The position numbers and the translations under genes were made by a program. The notes under the pieces are model-generated. The model did not search any database. It was given only the letters and a program-made list of their open reading frames with translations, and was not told the origin of the DNA. Positions 1 through 7,628 of a stretch of DNA of 42,283 nt are shown here, one piece after another (position 1 is the first letter of the stretch; each line of letters opens with the position of its first letter). The stretch covers positions 1 to 42,283 of IMG/VR virus record IMGVR_UViG_3300040811_000891; one strand, given 5' to 3'. The DNA is from a virus.

Positions 1-1
1 A

Positions 2-355
2 ATAGGAGAGTTTGTGCAACGTGATATGATAGCAGAACCACAAGCACCCAGAGGCACAGTGCCTTTTAGTGATCCTATACTAAGCGATATCAAAACTGCG
101 GCTCCTGTAATGCAAGTACGCTGCGGCACAGGCGATAGTTTTGTTATGAAACCTGATCCTTGGTTTGTAACAGCAGACATTGACTGTGTAGACATGGAAG
201 GTTATGCACTGGCATATGTAGCACAACAATACGGTATACCATTTAGAAGTTTTAAATACATTAGCGACATGGCAGATGAAAATGCTGCTGATGAATGGGC
301 TAACAATGTTGCCGCAGGTGCAGAACAATTTTTGGAGCTGTATGCAAACCTATGA
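2..355 (+). CDS. MTA/SAH nucleosidase-like protein, 5' end missing
   Basis: This is the C-terminal part of a purine-nucleoside-family hydrolase of the MTAN (Pfs) type, which splits adenine from 5'-methylthioadenosine, S-adenosylhomocysteine and 5'-deoxyadenosine. The frame is open to the window edge, so the start lies upstream; a GTG at 14 is only an internal codon. Visible family motifs are GTGDSFV (equivalent to SGDAFI of E. coli Pfs), VDMEGYALA (the VEMEA substrate-binding segment) and FKYISDMADE (the RAISDVAD segment with the catalytic Asp). The stop codon overlaps the next start (ATGA), so it is coupled to a radical SAM gene. Radical SAM enzymes release 5'-deoxyadenosine, which inhibits them and which this family can remove; a helper role is inferred. 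Identity within the nucleosidase/phosphorylase superfamily is less sure than the fold. Confidence 0.82.
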   Translation: MGEFVQRDMIAEPQAPRGTVPFSDPILSDIKTAAPVMQVRCGTGDSFVMKPDPWFVTADIDCVDMEGYALAYVAQQYGIPFRSFKYISDMADENAADEWANNVAAGAEQFLELYANL

Positions 356-1464
356 ATGAAGATTTAAAATGGAGTGAGTATGACTTTACTAAGATCCCGT
401 TTGACGACCTTGTCAGCGTTGGGCAAAGGACACTCTTGTACAGAGACCTCTTTACTGTTAGCTGGCTATTAGGTAGATTCTGTAATTACAAATGTAGTTA
501 CTGTTGGCCCTACGCACGTTCAGATAGAAAAGATCACAGACCAACAGAACTATGTTTAAAAACAATAGATGAGATAAAGAGGCAGGCACGTGAAAACGGA
601 TTTAATAGTTATCATTTTAGTCTTAGTGGTGGTGAGCCTACTTTCCATCCTGGCTACTTGGATATTCTACAGCATCTAGCTGATGACATAGACAACACAA
701 ACTATACTAGTGTACACATGACATCAAATTGTAGTCGCAACATGCGTTGGTTTGAAGACTATGTTGAAAGGGTTAAACCTTTTCATAGAGCTAGCATTAC
801 AGCTAGTTTGCATACTGAACACTTAAATACACAAGCGAAACTGCAAGAGTTTGCAGACAAACTAATACTATGTCAGGAGCACGATGTACAAGTTACAATC
901 AATATGGTTATGGTTCCGGAATGGTTCGAAAGAGACTGGGAAAATGCCTTATTCTTCCACGAGCAAGGAATCAACGTCACACTCAAACCGCAATCAGATC
1001 CAACGGCGTCTAGAGTCGTGGACGGTTATACAGAAGAAATGTTACAAAGACTGTATAACGGAATGCCGCAAATGGCGTACACTGAAAGCAAAAGGAAGTG
1101 GGCACAGCGTCCAAAACCTAGTTTCGAACTGCCGCCGTATACAATAGGTGACAATGACAAAAGTGTACCCTGGCACATGCAAATTGAGTTTAAAGATTCA
1201 ACTGGCAAAAAATGGTATATGGACCAAGCTGAACGGTTTAATGCTTTCAACTTTAATAAGTTCAAAGGCTGGAGTTGTAACAGTGGGTTTCAGGGAATTA
1301 TTATACGTGAACCAGACGGCAGTGTAAAACGCAGTTACAGTTGCGCAGATGTACCACTGGGTAACATAGAAACAGGGTTTAAACTGTTTGATGGGCCACG
1401 CCCTTGTATAAGTGATGCGTGTGTAAGTAGTGCTGACAGTAAAATACCAAAACGTAAACTATAA
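352..1464 (+). CDS. Radical SAM protein with SPASM/twitch-like tail
   Basis: A 370-residue radical SAM enzyme. The 4Fe-4S motif is C44-x3-C48-x2-C51 (GRFCNYKCSYCW), followed by the SAM-binding SGGEP at about 92-96. The C-terminal region carries further cysteines (GWSCNSGF, SYSCADVPLGNI, RPCISDAC), the arrangement of a SPASM or twitch domain that binds extra Fe-S clusters and is common in enzymes that modify peptides. It starts on an ATG overlapping the stop of the nucleosidase gene and heads a dense plus-strand run of oxygenase, adenylation, acyltransferase and sulfotransferase-like genes, which suggests a tailoring reaction on a peptide or small molecule. The substrate cannot be read from the sequence. 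Electrons might come from the flavoprotein reductase at 40322-41020. Confidence 0.85.
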   Translation: MNEDLKWSEYDFTKIPFDDLVSVGQRTLLYRDLFTVSWLLGRFCNYKCSYCWPYARSDRKDHRPTELCLKTIDEIKRQARENGFNSYHFSLSGGEPTFHPGYLDILQHLADDIDNTNYTSVHMTSNCSRNMRWFEDYVERVKPFHRASITASLHTEHLNTQAKLQEFADKLILCQEHDVQVTINMVMVPEWFERDWENALFFHEQGINVTLKPQSDPTASRVVDGYTEEMLQRLYNGMPQMAYTESKRKWAQRPKPSFELPPYTIGDNDKSVPWHMQIEFKDSTGKKWYMDQAERFNAFNFNKFKGWSCNSGFQGIIIREPDGSVKRSYSCADVPLGNIETGFKLFDGPRPCISDACVSSADSKIPKRKL

Positions 1465-1467
1465 ATA
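1460..1467 (+). promoter_or_regulatory. T4-style late promoter box TATAAATA
   Basis: TATAAATA, the exact consensus of T4-type late promoters read by the gp55 sigma factor, lies across the end of the radical SAM gene. It is followed about 12 nt later by an AGGAGGA ribosome-binding site (near 1478-1484) and the GTG start at 1491. It would drive the nitroreductase-like gene and those after it late in infection. The match is exact, but an 8-base AT word can occur by chance. Confidence 0.5.
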
Positions 1468-1490
1468 TAATATATATAGGAGGATTTAGT

Positions 1491-2108
1491 GTGGAATTAA
1501 CTGAATTAAGCATTAAAAAAGCTGTAATTAGATCGCAACATTGTCAACGTAATTGGAATTTAGAAAAAGAAATCCCACAGGAAGATTTACAAACAATGGT
1601 GCATGCTATTACAAATTGTCCTAGTAAGCAAAACGCCGCATTTTATAATGTATATACTATTACTGACAGAGATACAATAGAGCGTATTCATGAGAAAACT
1701 GAAGGGTTCTATCATAGAGATGAAGAGAAAATGATTAGCAACAGTCAAACCCTTGCTAATGTATTATTTGTGTTCACTAACAATACAGAAAAGAGTAATA
1801 GATTAAATAAAAAACGTAACAGTTATGGCGACAATGAAGCCAGTATTGGTAGAGATTTGCATATGGCAACTGGTATTGCAGCAGGATATTTAAATCTAAC
1901 CTCAAGTCTAATGGGGTATAACACAGGGTGTTGTGCATGTTTTGAAGGCGACGAGATACAAGAAATATTAAATACTGAAGACGAGATTGTATTGCTTATG
2001 GGTGTTGGACATAAAGGCGACATCCCTAGAAGAATACACCACGCAGATAATAGTTTAACATTCCCTGCAATCCCAAAAGAAGATATAGTAGTAACTTATA
2101 TAACATAA
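1491..2108 (+). CDS. Nitroreductase-like flavoprotein
   Basis: A 205-residue protein with the look of the FMN-dependent nitroreductase family: an N-terminal RSQHCQRNW segment (phosphate-binding Arg/Ser region), CPSKQN near 43-48 (equivalent to the PS.xN motif) and a central helix MATGIAAGYLNLTSSLMGY followed by GCC, matching the buried dimer helix of the family. Family members reduce nitro groups, quinones, enones or flavin itself; some act in thiazole/oxazole oxidation of peptides. The start is GTG at 1491, chosen because a strong AGGAGGA site precedes it; no ATG fits. It sits between a radical SAM gene and oxygenase-like genes, with a late promoter box just upstream. Substrate unknown. Confidence 0.72.
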   Translation: MELTELSIKKAVIRSQHCQRNWNLEKEIPQEDLQTMVHAITNCPSKQNAAFYNVYTITDRDTIERIHEKTEGFYHRDEEKMISNSQTLANVLFVFTNNTEKSNRLNKKRNSYGDNEASIGRDLHMATGIAAGYLNLTSSLMGYNTGCCACFEGDEIQEILNTEDEIVLLMGVGHKGDIPRRIHHADNSLTFPAIPKEDIVVTYIT

Positions 2109-2109
2109 T

Positions 2110-2790
2110 ATGACAACAACAGAACAACAGTACTTGGAAATGCACACTGCACCACTGATTCCACTTGACATGAGTGCAAACATACCATTATTTTTAGAAT
2201 GTATGCGTGAGTATCAACATGCGTTTAGAGCATGGGGAGTTAAACATCTAGAGCATCAACGTTATGGATTACCATTGGTAAATGCCAATGGCCAGTTACA
2301 CAACAATCCAGAACCAGTTTGTTATCCACTGGACCAGTGGAATGCACACCTAGCTGATGATGAACGTGTTAGAGATCACAGTTTTCAAGTACCAACAGAG
2401 ATACTATCTCACACGGCATTTGATTTTTTAGAGCCATTAAAAGATTGTATATTGCGTAGTTGTATACTAAAATGGATGGACAATAGTATGTTTTATCCGC
2501 ATACTGATACCAAACTACAGGGACGTATACTAAGACTTTGGGGGACAGATAGACCAGACATGGTTAAGTTACGTTTTGATCGCAACGGCGTTAGAAGTAA
2601 CCCTAGGGACGTAGATAATACTGAGTTTGATTTGGCTCCTCCAGACTGTGAAGTTGAAGCTGGGCGTATGTATTTGATTGATACAAACATCGTACATGAT
2701 GCACACAGTTATGCTGATAATACATATCAATTCTTTCTTAGTTTTGATAGAGATAAAAGTTACGAAATTATACAACAATTAAAGTTATGA
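2110..2790 (+). CDS. 2OG-Fe(II) oxygenase-like (beta-hydroxylase-type) protein
   Basis: A 226-residue protein resembling aspartyl/asparaginyl beta-hydroxylase-like double-stranded beta-helix enzymes. An HxD pair is visible in FYPHTDTK and a distal His in NIVHDAHSY, followed by YQFFLSFDRD where the 2-oxoglutarate-binding strand would lie; together these could bind Fe(II). The segment GRMYLIDTN before the distal His is typical of the family. It starts one base after the nitroreductase stop and overlaps the next oxygenase-like gene by 4 nt, so the genes are surely co-translated. No substrate is evident; hydroxylation of a peptide or small molecule in the same cluster is inference. Confidence 0.6.
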   Translation: MTTTEQQYLEMHTAPLIPLDMSANIPLFLECMREYQHAFRAWGVKHLEHQRYGLPLVNANGQLHNNPEPVCYPLDQWNAHLADDERVRDHSFQVPTEILSHTAFDFLEPLKDCILRSCILKWMDNSMFYPHTDTKLQGRILRLWGTDRPDMVKLRFDRNGVRSNPRDVDNTEFDLAPPDCEVEAGRMYLIDTNIVHDAHSYADNTYQFFLSFDRDKSYEIIQQLKL

Positions 2791-3371
2791 AATATTTTAC
2801 ACCACTAGATTTGCCACAGTATGACTTACTCAGTTGTATGGACGAGTTGTTACAACAACAAAAAATAGATTGGGGCTCACACAGACAAATTTGTATTAAC
2901 ACTACACCAGATCAGCCAGACAACTATCATTATGGCGATGCTAGTTTAAAATATGATTGGAATAATACAATTGACAAAGCAGATAAAGACGGTAATATAA
3001 CACACTTTACTGTGCCGCTACGAGATAAAAATTTAAAAGAAAGACATTTTACACAGTTATGTACGGTATTTAAAAATACTGTGTTTGCTGATGTATACCG
3101 ACAGTTAAGCAGTCAGTATACACTTGGTAGAGTTAGATTAATGACTAGTCTTCCTAAAACATGCTTAACTTGGCATCAGGATAGTACTAATAGAATACAC
3201 TATCCACTAGTCACTGATCCAGGATGCCAAATGGTAATTGAAGATGAGGTTTTGCATATGCCGGAAAATACTTGGTGGTTGACACAAACAGAAAATTATA
3301 AACATACTGCATTTAATGCTAGTACAAATAATAGAATTCATTTAGTGGCAGTGGTTAGAAATGCTAACTAA
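2787..3371 (+). CDS. Aspartyl/asparaginyl beta-hydroxylase-like oxygenase
   Basis: A 194-residue protein with the clearest beta-hydroxylase pattern of the cluster: LTWHQDSTNRIHYPL supplies the HxD and the following Arg-Ile-His, and KHTAFNASTNNRIHLVAVV supplies the distal His, Asn and the Arg that would bind 2-oxoglutarate. This matches the compact fold of PF05118-type enzymes, which hydroxylate Asp, Asn or free amino acids using Fe(II), O2 and 2-oxoglutarate. It overlaps its upstream neighbour by 4 nt (ATGA) and the GNAT-like gene downstream by 11 nt. Two sister proteins of similar size lie nearby (2110-2790 and 5412-5828), suggesting successive oxidations or divergent paralogues. Confidence 0.68.
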   Translation: MKYFTPLDLPQYDLLSCMDELLQQQKIDWGSHRQICINTTPDQPDNYHYGDASLKYDWNNTIDKADKDGNITHFTVPLRDKNLKERHFTQLCTVFKNTVFADVYRQLSSQYTLGRVRLMTSLPKTCLTWHQDSTNRIHYPLVTDPGCQMVIEDEVLHMPENTWWLTQTENYKHTAFNASTNNRIHLVAVVRNAN

Positions 3372-3867
3372 ACGTATTGACAATCAACATATTGTACAAG
3401 TAGGATCTTTTGTACGTAAATGTGAACAACTTGGATATAATAATAATTCCAGTCTACAACATATGAAATGGGATTGGTGCTTGGAGTCAGGTGCATGGTT
3501 TGCTACATACATTGACAACGAGATTATAAGTTTAAGTGGTATACATCCTTTTGAGGATGGATATAGAGCTTTATTCAGAGGTGCACAACTAAGATCACGC
3601 AACGTTGGACTTAACAGATACCACATGCAAAGCTATTGCTTTAGTACACAGTTGCCATTACAATTAGAATATGCTCAAGATAAACCTGTGTATATTACTA
3701 CAAATATAGATAACGATGCCAGTGGTAAAATGGGAAGTGTTAACCGAACATTTTATCATTTAGCCAAACACGGTATTGTAGACTTTGTAAGAGCTGACGA
3801 AGTATTTTATACACAACAAAATATATGGAAATTAAATAATGAAAACTACAACGCTATTAGACTTTAA
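3361..3867 (+). CDS. GNAT-like N-acyltransferase
   Basis: A 168-residue protein whose middle reads like a GNAT fold: GAWFATYIDNEIISLSGIHP has the alternating pattern of the central beta strands, then FRGAQLRSR, and near the end VNRTFYHLAKHGIVDFV resembles the C-terminal helix and strand of acetyltransferases. No clear Q/RxxGxG/A acetyl-CoA loop is seen, so the donor is uncertain. Overlaps on both sides (11 nt upstream, 29 nt downstream) place it in the operon. It could acylate a small product or sugar of this cluster; the call is by fold impression only. Confidence 0.5.
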   Translation: MLTKRIDNQHIVQVGSFVRKCEQLGYNNNSSLQHMKWDWCLESGAWFATYIDNEIISLSGIHPFEDGYRALFRGAQLRSRNVGLNRYHMQSYCFSTQLPLQLEYAQDKPVYITTNIDNDASGKMGSVNRTFYHLAKHGIVDFVRADEVFYTQQNIWKLNNENYNAIRL

Positions 3868-4060
3868 ACATCTTAAAAAGGCAGGTGCAGGTTATTTTAA
3901 ACACTTGACTTATGCTACATATTATAATATACTAGCACTAGGTGTATTAGTAACAGGAATAATTCACAGTTTTATACCGTGGCTGTTTCCTTTTACTCCT
4001 TACTACTTTGCCAAAAGGATTGTAGATGGCACTGAACAAAACTTTAAAAAAGATAATTGA
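3839..4060 (+). CDS. Small membrane protein, DUF6356-like
   Basis: A 73-residue protein with one strongly hydrophobic stretch (about residues 28-52) and the pattern K-A-G-x-G-Y-F-x-H-L near the N terminus, then GIIHSFIPWLFPF. This resembles the DUF6356 family, small proteins with a GExYxEHLxxA motif followed by a membrane segment with an HxxxP motif. A second copy of the same pattern appears at the far end of the window (42095-42283). It overlaps both neighbours by about 30 nt. Function unknown; family assignment is from memory of the pattern. Confidence 0.55.
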   Translation: MKTTTLLDFKHLKKAGAGYFKHLTYATYYNILALGVLVTGIIHSFIPWLFPFTPYYFAKRIVDGTEQNFKKDN

Positions 4061-4712
4061 CACCGGTACAGCATTGCCAACCAGTGGTACCACTGGTGCG
4101 CCTAAACGTATATTCCAACCACCGCATAAACTGTCAGCCGCTAATAGTGTAGCTAGGCAAGTACAAGATATTACTGTTAACAGTCGTATACTAACAGTGT
4201 GTACATTAACACATGCTGGTGGATTGCTTGCACAAACATTACCTGCTGTAGAAGTTGGTGCTGATGTTGATATACAAAAGTTTAATCCCTACAGTTGGGT
4301 TAGACAGATTACAGATTACACACACAGTCATTTAACGCCCAACATGGCTCGTGCCGTAATAAAAACTCGAGGATTTAATACTGTAAACTTGAGTGGCATA
4401 ACTGTTATGTGTGGTAGCAATAAAGTACATAGCAGTATTATAAGATCATTCATTGATCGTGGTGCTACATTTATCACTAACTGGGGTATGACAGAAGTTG
4501 GGCCAGTGGCAATTAATCAAACATTTAATCCAGGCGATACTGTAAACACAACTGAAACTATAATGGGCAATTGTGTACACTGTGATGTAAAAATTGAAGA
4601 TAACCAATTGTTTGTACGTGGAGATATTTGCGTATATGATGATTGGTTTGCTACTGGCGACCTAGTAACATACAATAACGGAGTTTATTATTATCTTGGA
4701 CGTATACAATAA
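4026..4712 (+). CDS. Very short adenylate-forming (ANL) enzyme
   Basis: A 228-residue protein carrying core motifs of acyl-CoA synthetases and NRPS adenylation domains: TSGTTGAPK at 19-27 (ATP phosphate loop), NWGMTEVGP at 152-160 (the YGxTE motif), WFATGDLV at 207-214 (the ribose-binding Asp) and YLGRIQ at the end (the GR hinge). These enzymes activate a carboxylate as an acyl-AMP. Normal members have 450-550 residues; here about 150-170 residues before the P-loop and the whole mobile C-terminal subdomain are absent, and the protein ends just at the hinge. The reading frame is intact, flanked by overlapping genes, so it looks like a deliberate minimal form and not decay. It may activate an acid for the GNAT-like partner, but this is inference. 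Confidence 0.78.
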   Translation: MALNKTLKKIIDTGTALPTSGTTGAPKRIFQPPHKLSAANSVARQVQDITVNSRILTVCTLTHAGGLLAQTLPAVEVGADVDIQKFNPYSWVRQITDYTHSHLTPNMARAVIKTRGFNTVNLSGITVMCGSNKVHSSIIRSFIDRGATFITNWGMTEVGPVAINQTFNPGDTVNTTETIMGNCVHCDVKIEDNQLFVRGDICVYDDWFATGDLVTYNNGVYYYLGRIQ

Positions 4713-5415
4713 TTCTAATTTTATTTTTGTAAGTTTTGAACCTGGCAGTAGAGGACATACTATTGGTCGTGTATTGTGTAGCTTACCAGAAGTGTATTGG
4801 TATAGTAATTTAGATAACGGCATTAATCCTTGGAACGTATCACATAAAAGTGATTGGATAATCCAACGTCGAGTAGCCCCCAAACATTTTGATAGGACTA
4901 TGCCTAATGGAGAAGTATTGCCTCCAGTTTGGGATTATGTAAAGGATTTTGTTGATTGTGACACATATTATCGTGACTTATTTCCAGCACAGTTTAAAAA
5001 AGCACAAGGTCACCAATATCTAAATACACATCGGTTATTATACTGTACGCATAGTTTACCAAAAGAAATACTAACACAGTTTCCTAATAGTCGTGTGATC
5101 AATGTTGTAGCAGAGGTTGATGATATAGTAAATAGATATATGCGTACAACAGCGCACTTTCCTGCCTATCTTAAACTTGAGTGGATGAATGGTAGTGAAA
5201 CTGAATATGGCAAAATGCTATATCAATTAAGTAAGCGTTGGGGATTATTTTTTACAGTACAAGATGTCTGGGAACATTTACATGATGGAGATTTTTATCA
5301 GCATATAAAAACACAGCTAAAAAATAATATGACAATAAGGAATCAGACTGATGACAGCCGTGTCATTACAGTTAGCCATAAAGAATACCGAAAGATGAAA
5401 GAGTTTATCGTATGA
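4696..5415 (+). CDS. Sulfotransferase-like protein (paralogue 1)
   Basis: A 239-residue protein resembling PAPS-dependent sulfotransferases: FIFVSFEPGSRGHTIGRVL forms a first strand plus phosphosulfate-binding loop, and FPNSRVINVVAEVDDIVNRYM matches the second PAPS-binding region (P.aKiIyi.R.P.D...S). The third family landmark is not obvious. No ATG fits before the first strand, so the start is taken as TTG at 4696, with a GGAG about 12 nt upstream; this overlaps the ANL gene by 17 nt. It is the most divergent of three related genes (with 5825-6532 and 8184-8858). The acceptor is unknown. Confidence 0.5.
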   Translation: MDVYNNSNFIFVSFEPGSRGHTIGRVLCSLPEVYWYSNLDNGINPWNVSHKSDWIIQRRVAPKHFDRTMPNGEVLPPVWDYVKDFVDCDTYYRDLFPAQFKKAQGHQYLNTHRLLYCTHSLPKEILTQFPNSRVINVVAEVDDIVNRYMRTTAHFPAYLKLEWMNGSETEYGKMLYQLSKRWGLFFTVQDVWEHLHDGDFYQHIKTQLKNNMTIRNQTDDSRVITVSHKEYRKMKEFIV

Positions 5416-5828
5416 AATATAAGTTTTTAGATTGGCCTACAGTGCCAGAGCACTTAATATTACCAGTTGAACAAGTATTAGAACTTGAAAATATATTTGG
5501 TGGTCGTAGTCCTAATTATACAATACACGAATGCCAAGCTGAGTTAGCGGAATATCTTCAAGAACAATTTCCTGAATATACAAAGTTTCGTTATCAAACA
5601 CTAGTGCATGGTGTACCTGTACACAAAGATAGAGGACGAACGACAGCCTTAAACTATATTATTGATCCAGGCGGGCCTAACGTACACACTATTTGGTACC
5701 AAGAAGATCAAGTAACACCCACATGTGATGTTGTACTAGGCAAAAATCAGTGGCACATATTAGAAGTTAATTCATATCACACTGTTATGAATATAGAAGG
5801 AAGGCGCTTTGCGATTACAATAGCATGA
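5412..5828 (+). CDS. Short 2OG oxygenase-like (double-stranded beta-helix) protein
   Basis: A 138-residue protein with an HxD in VPVHKDRGRTTALNY, a distal His in EVNSYHTVMNIEG and a following Arg (RRFAITIA), the order and spacing of a minimal Fe(II)/2-oxoglutarate beta-helix enzyme. The strand pattern between these points (WYQEDQV, VVLGKNQWHILEV) is cupin-like. It overlaps the preceding and following sulfotransferase-like genes by 4 nt each. At this length it lacks the accessory helices of larger oxygenases. Third member of the oxygenase set in this cluster; substrate unknown. Confidence 0.58.
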   Translation: MKYKFLDWPTVPEHLILPVEQVLELENIFGGRSPNYTIHECQAELAEYLQEQFPEYTKFRYQTLVHGVPVHKDRGRTTALNYIIDPGGPNVHTIWYQEDQVTPTCDVVLGKNQWHILEVNSYHTVMNIEGRRFAITIA

Positions 5829-6532
5829 TAGATACAAATAAAATAATATTCTTTACTGGAGCACCAGGAAGTAAATGGAGCGGCACTAGTGTATTACTAG
5901 CTAATACTCCAGTAATTGATGTAAACATTAGCGACCGGACACCAGAGCGTGAGTACGATCATGGTCCACAGTTTAATGGTGTTAAACACATGGGCGCATA
6001 TTTTGGTCCAGGATTTGAGTTTGGAGAATGGTTTCATGAACTGTATACTGGCAAATATACACGTGAACAAGTAATTGCTGAAATAGAATCAGCTTATCCA
6101 GAACATGACGGATATATTATAGTAAAGTGTCATCAGTTTGTTTACAGTTTAGATTGGATTGCTGAAACGTTTCCTGAAAGTAAAATTATGATTGTTATGC
6201 GACATCCAGAAGCATGTTGGGATGGTTGGCATGGAGTAGGTGGTATTAAAATTCCATATCCTGATTATACTACGTTTTACAAAACAACTGAACAAGCAAA
6301 AGAGTTAATTAACCACGAGTGTATGTTAGCACGTAAATGGATTTATGAACGTGATTTAGCAGTACACACTAGTACACCCAGACATTGGCGTGACGTTTGG
6401 AAGTTAGACGATGCTGATGAAAATCGTCAGTACAATCATAGTCTAATAGGATACCATAATAAAAATGATAAGCCAACTGAACGATTGCGATATGATGTAC
6501 AATTTAGTTATTATAATTTTGAAATGATCTAA
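5825..6532 (+). CDS. Sulfotransferase-like protein (paralogue 2)
   Basis: A 235-residue protein with IIFFTGAPGSKWSGTSVLL at the N terminus, a P-loop-like phosphosulfate-binding loop, and FPESKIMIVMRHPEACWDGW in the middle, the pattern of the 3'-phosphate-binding region of sulfotransferases. It is clearly related to 8184-8858: both share GxPGS(K/R)WSG, an NISD segment, GAYxGPG, a conserved Tyr/Trp-rich stretch after the second motif and PYPxYT or TYPHYT. The start ATG overlaps the previous stop. The acceptor could be a sugar, lipid or peptide made by this operon or on the cell surface; sequence does not decide. Confidence 0.6.
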   Translation: MIDTNKIIFFTGAPGSKWSGTSVLLANTPVIDVNISDRTPEREYDHGPQFNGVKHMGAYFGPGFEFGEWFHELYTGKYTREQVIAEIESAYPEHDGYIIVKCHQFVYSLDWIAETFPESKIMIVMRHPEACWDGWHGVGGIKIPYPDYTTFYKTTEQAKELINHECMLARKWIYERDLAVHTSTPRHWRDVWKLDDADENRQYNHSLIGYHNKNDKPTERLRYDVQFSYYNFEMI

Positions 6533-6533
6533 A

Positions 6534-7628
6534 ATGGATTGTGTTGTAATAATTAAATCAGGAGATGCATGGTGGGATGATATTGCTGTAAACTATAGTC
6601 AGTTAAGTATTGATCACAGTGTGAGTAGTAGATATAGTCAAAGCAAATATGATTACTATTTAACAGATGAATTTAATTCGGCTGATTATACAAAGTACGA
6701 TCGTGTTTTAATTATACAAGCAGGTACTATATTGATATGGGGGAACTATGAAAAGAACATTATTCCCAGACTAAAAAATTATGAGAACATAAACATTTGT
6801 AGTGGTGCTGATGTCTGGCAACCAATGGGAGACGGTGATATTAGTCTTGATATGAATATACAATCACTTGATGTTTCCACAGCACAAACATTTATAAACA
6901 GTCATAGTGCCGCTGTTACTAATCTAATAGATGATAGTAATATAAGTTACTTAATGCATAACGAACTTCCAAAATATAGTTCAGCTAGTGATGCAGTGGA
7001 TTGGGCAATTACCGTAAGCAGTGGATTCTTTATTAATGGGATATTAAATCATCACGGTATGCACAATGATACTGTAATACATCATATGGACATAAGCAAA
7101 ATAAGTTTAGCTGTTAGAAAATATACCATTCAAGAATGGGATGGCACAGATATAAAAGGCTGGATTAAACATCTACAACAAAAATATCCTAGTATGCAGT
7201 TATTCAATAGACATAAGTTCACTGACAGAGATAGTGATTACATGACTATCTGGAAAAATCTACAAGCTGAATTTACTGACTGGATGTCACATTGGAAACA
7301 ATATCAAAGTTTAGAGCATTACTACCATAGAGTAAACATCAGTAACAAGGCAGATATAGACAAATTATTACTATCTATTACGTCTGGTACGGGTGTAATA
7401 TGGTGGAATGGCGCACTGAAACGTATGCCCGGAAACTTACTTAAAGACAGCAACACTAGTCATCAGTCAGCTATTGAATTTGTACAAACATTAGCAGAGC
7501 ATAATCCAAATACAATATGTTATGGAAGTGATCATTGTAGTAACCAGTTTAATGGAGAATTAGCCAGTAATGCAGTAAAGTTAGTATCAGAACAAAATAG
7601 TAGGGAAATGTTATGGCAGAAAAAATAA
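6534..7628 (+). CDS. Uncharacterised 364-residue protein
   Basis: No family recognised with confidence. The N-terminal third has strands alternating with polar loops (MDCVVIIKSGDAWW; YDRVLIIQAGTILIWG) that resemble a Rossmann or GT-A-like nucleotide-binding start. The middle contains SSGFFINGILNHHGMHNDT followed by an Asp-rich VIHHMDISK, a pattern seen in uncharacterised phage proteins near surface-modification genes. The C-terminal part is rich in Trp, Tyr and His. It lies two bases after a sulfotransferase-like gene and overlaps the PP-loop gene by 16 nt, so it belongs to the operon. Glycosyl- or methyl-transfer is possible but unsupported. Confidence 0.6.
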   Translation: MDCVVIIKSGDAWWDDIAVNYSQLSIDHSVSSRYSQSKYDYYLTDEFNSADYTKYDRVLIIQAGTILIWGNYEKNIIPRLKNYENINICSGADVWQPMGDGDISLDMNIQSLDVSTAQTFINSHSAAVTNLIDDSNISYLMHNELPKYSSASDAVDWAITVSSGFFINGILNHHGMHNDTVIHHMDISKISLAVRKYTIQEWDGTDIKGWIKHLQQKYPSMQLFNRHKFTDRDSDYMTIWKNLQAEFTDWMSHWKQYQSLEHYYHRVNISNKADIDKLLLSITSGTGVIWWNGALKRMPGNLLKDSNTSHQSAIEFVQTLAEHNPNTICYGSDHCSNQFNGELASNAVKLVSEQNSREMLWQKK

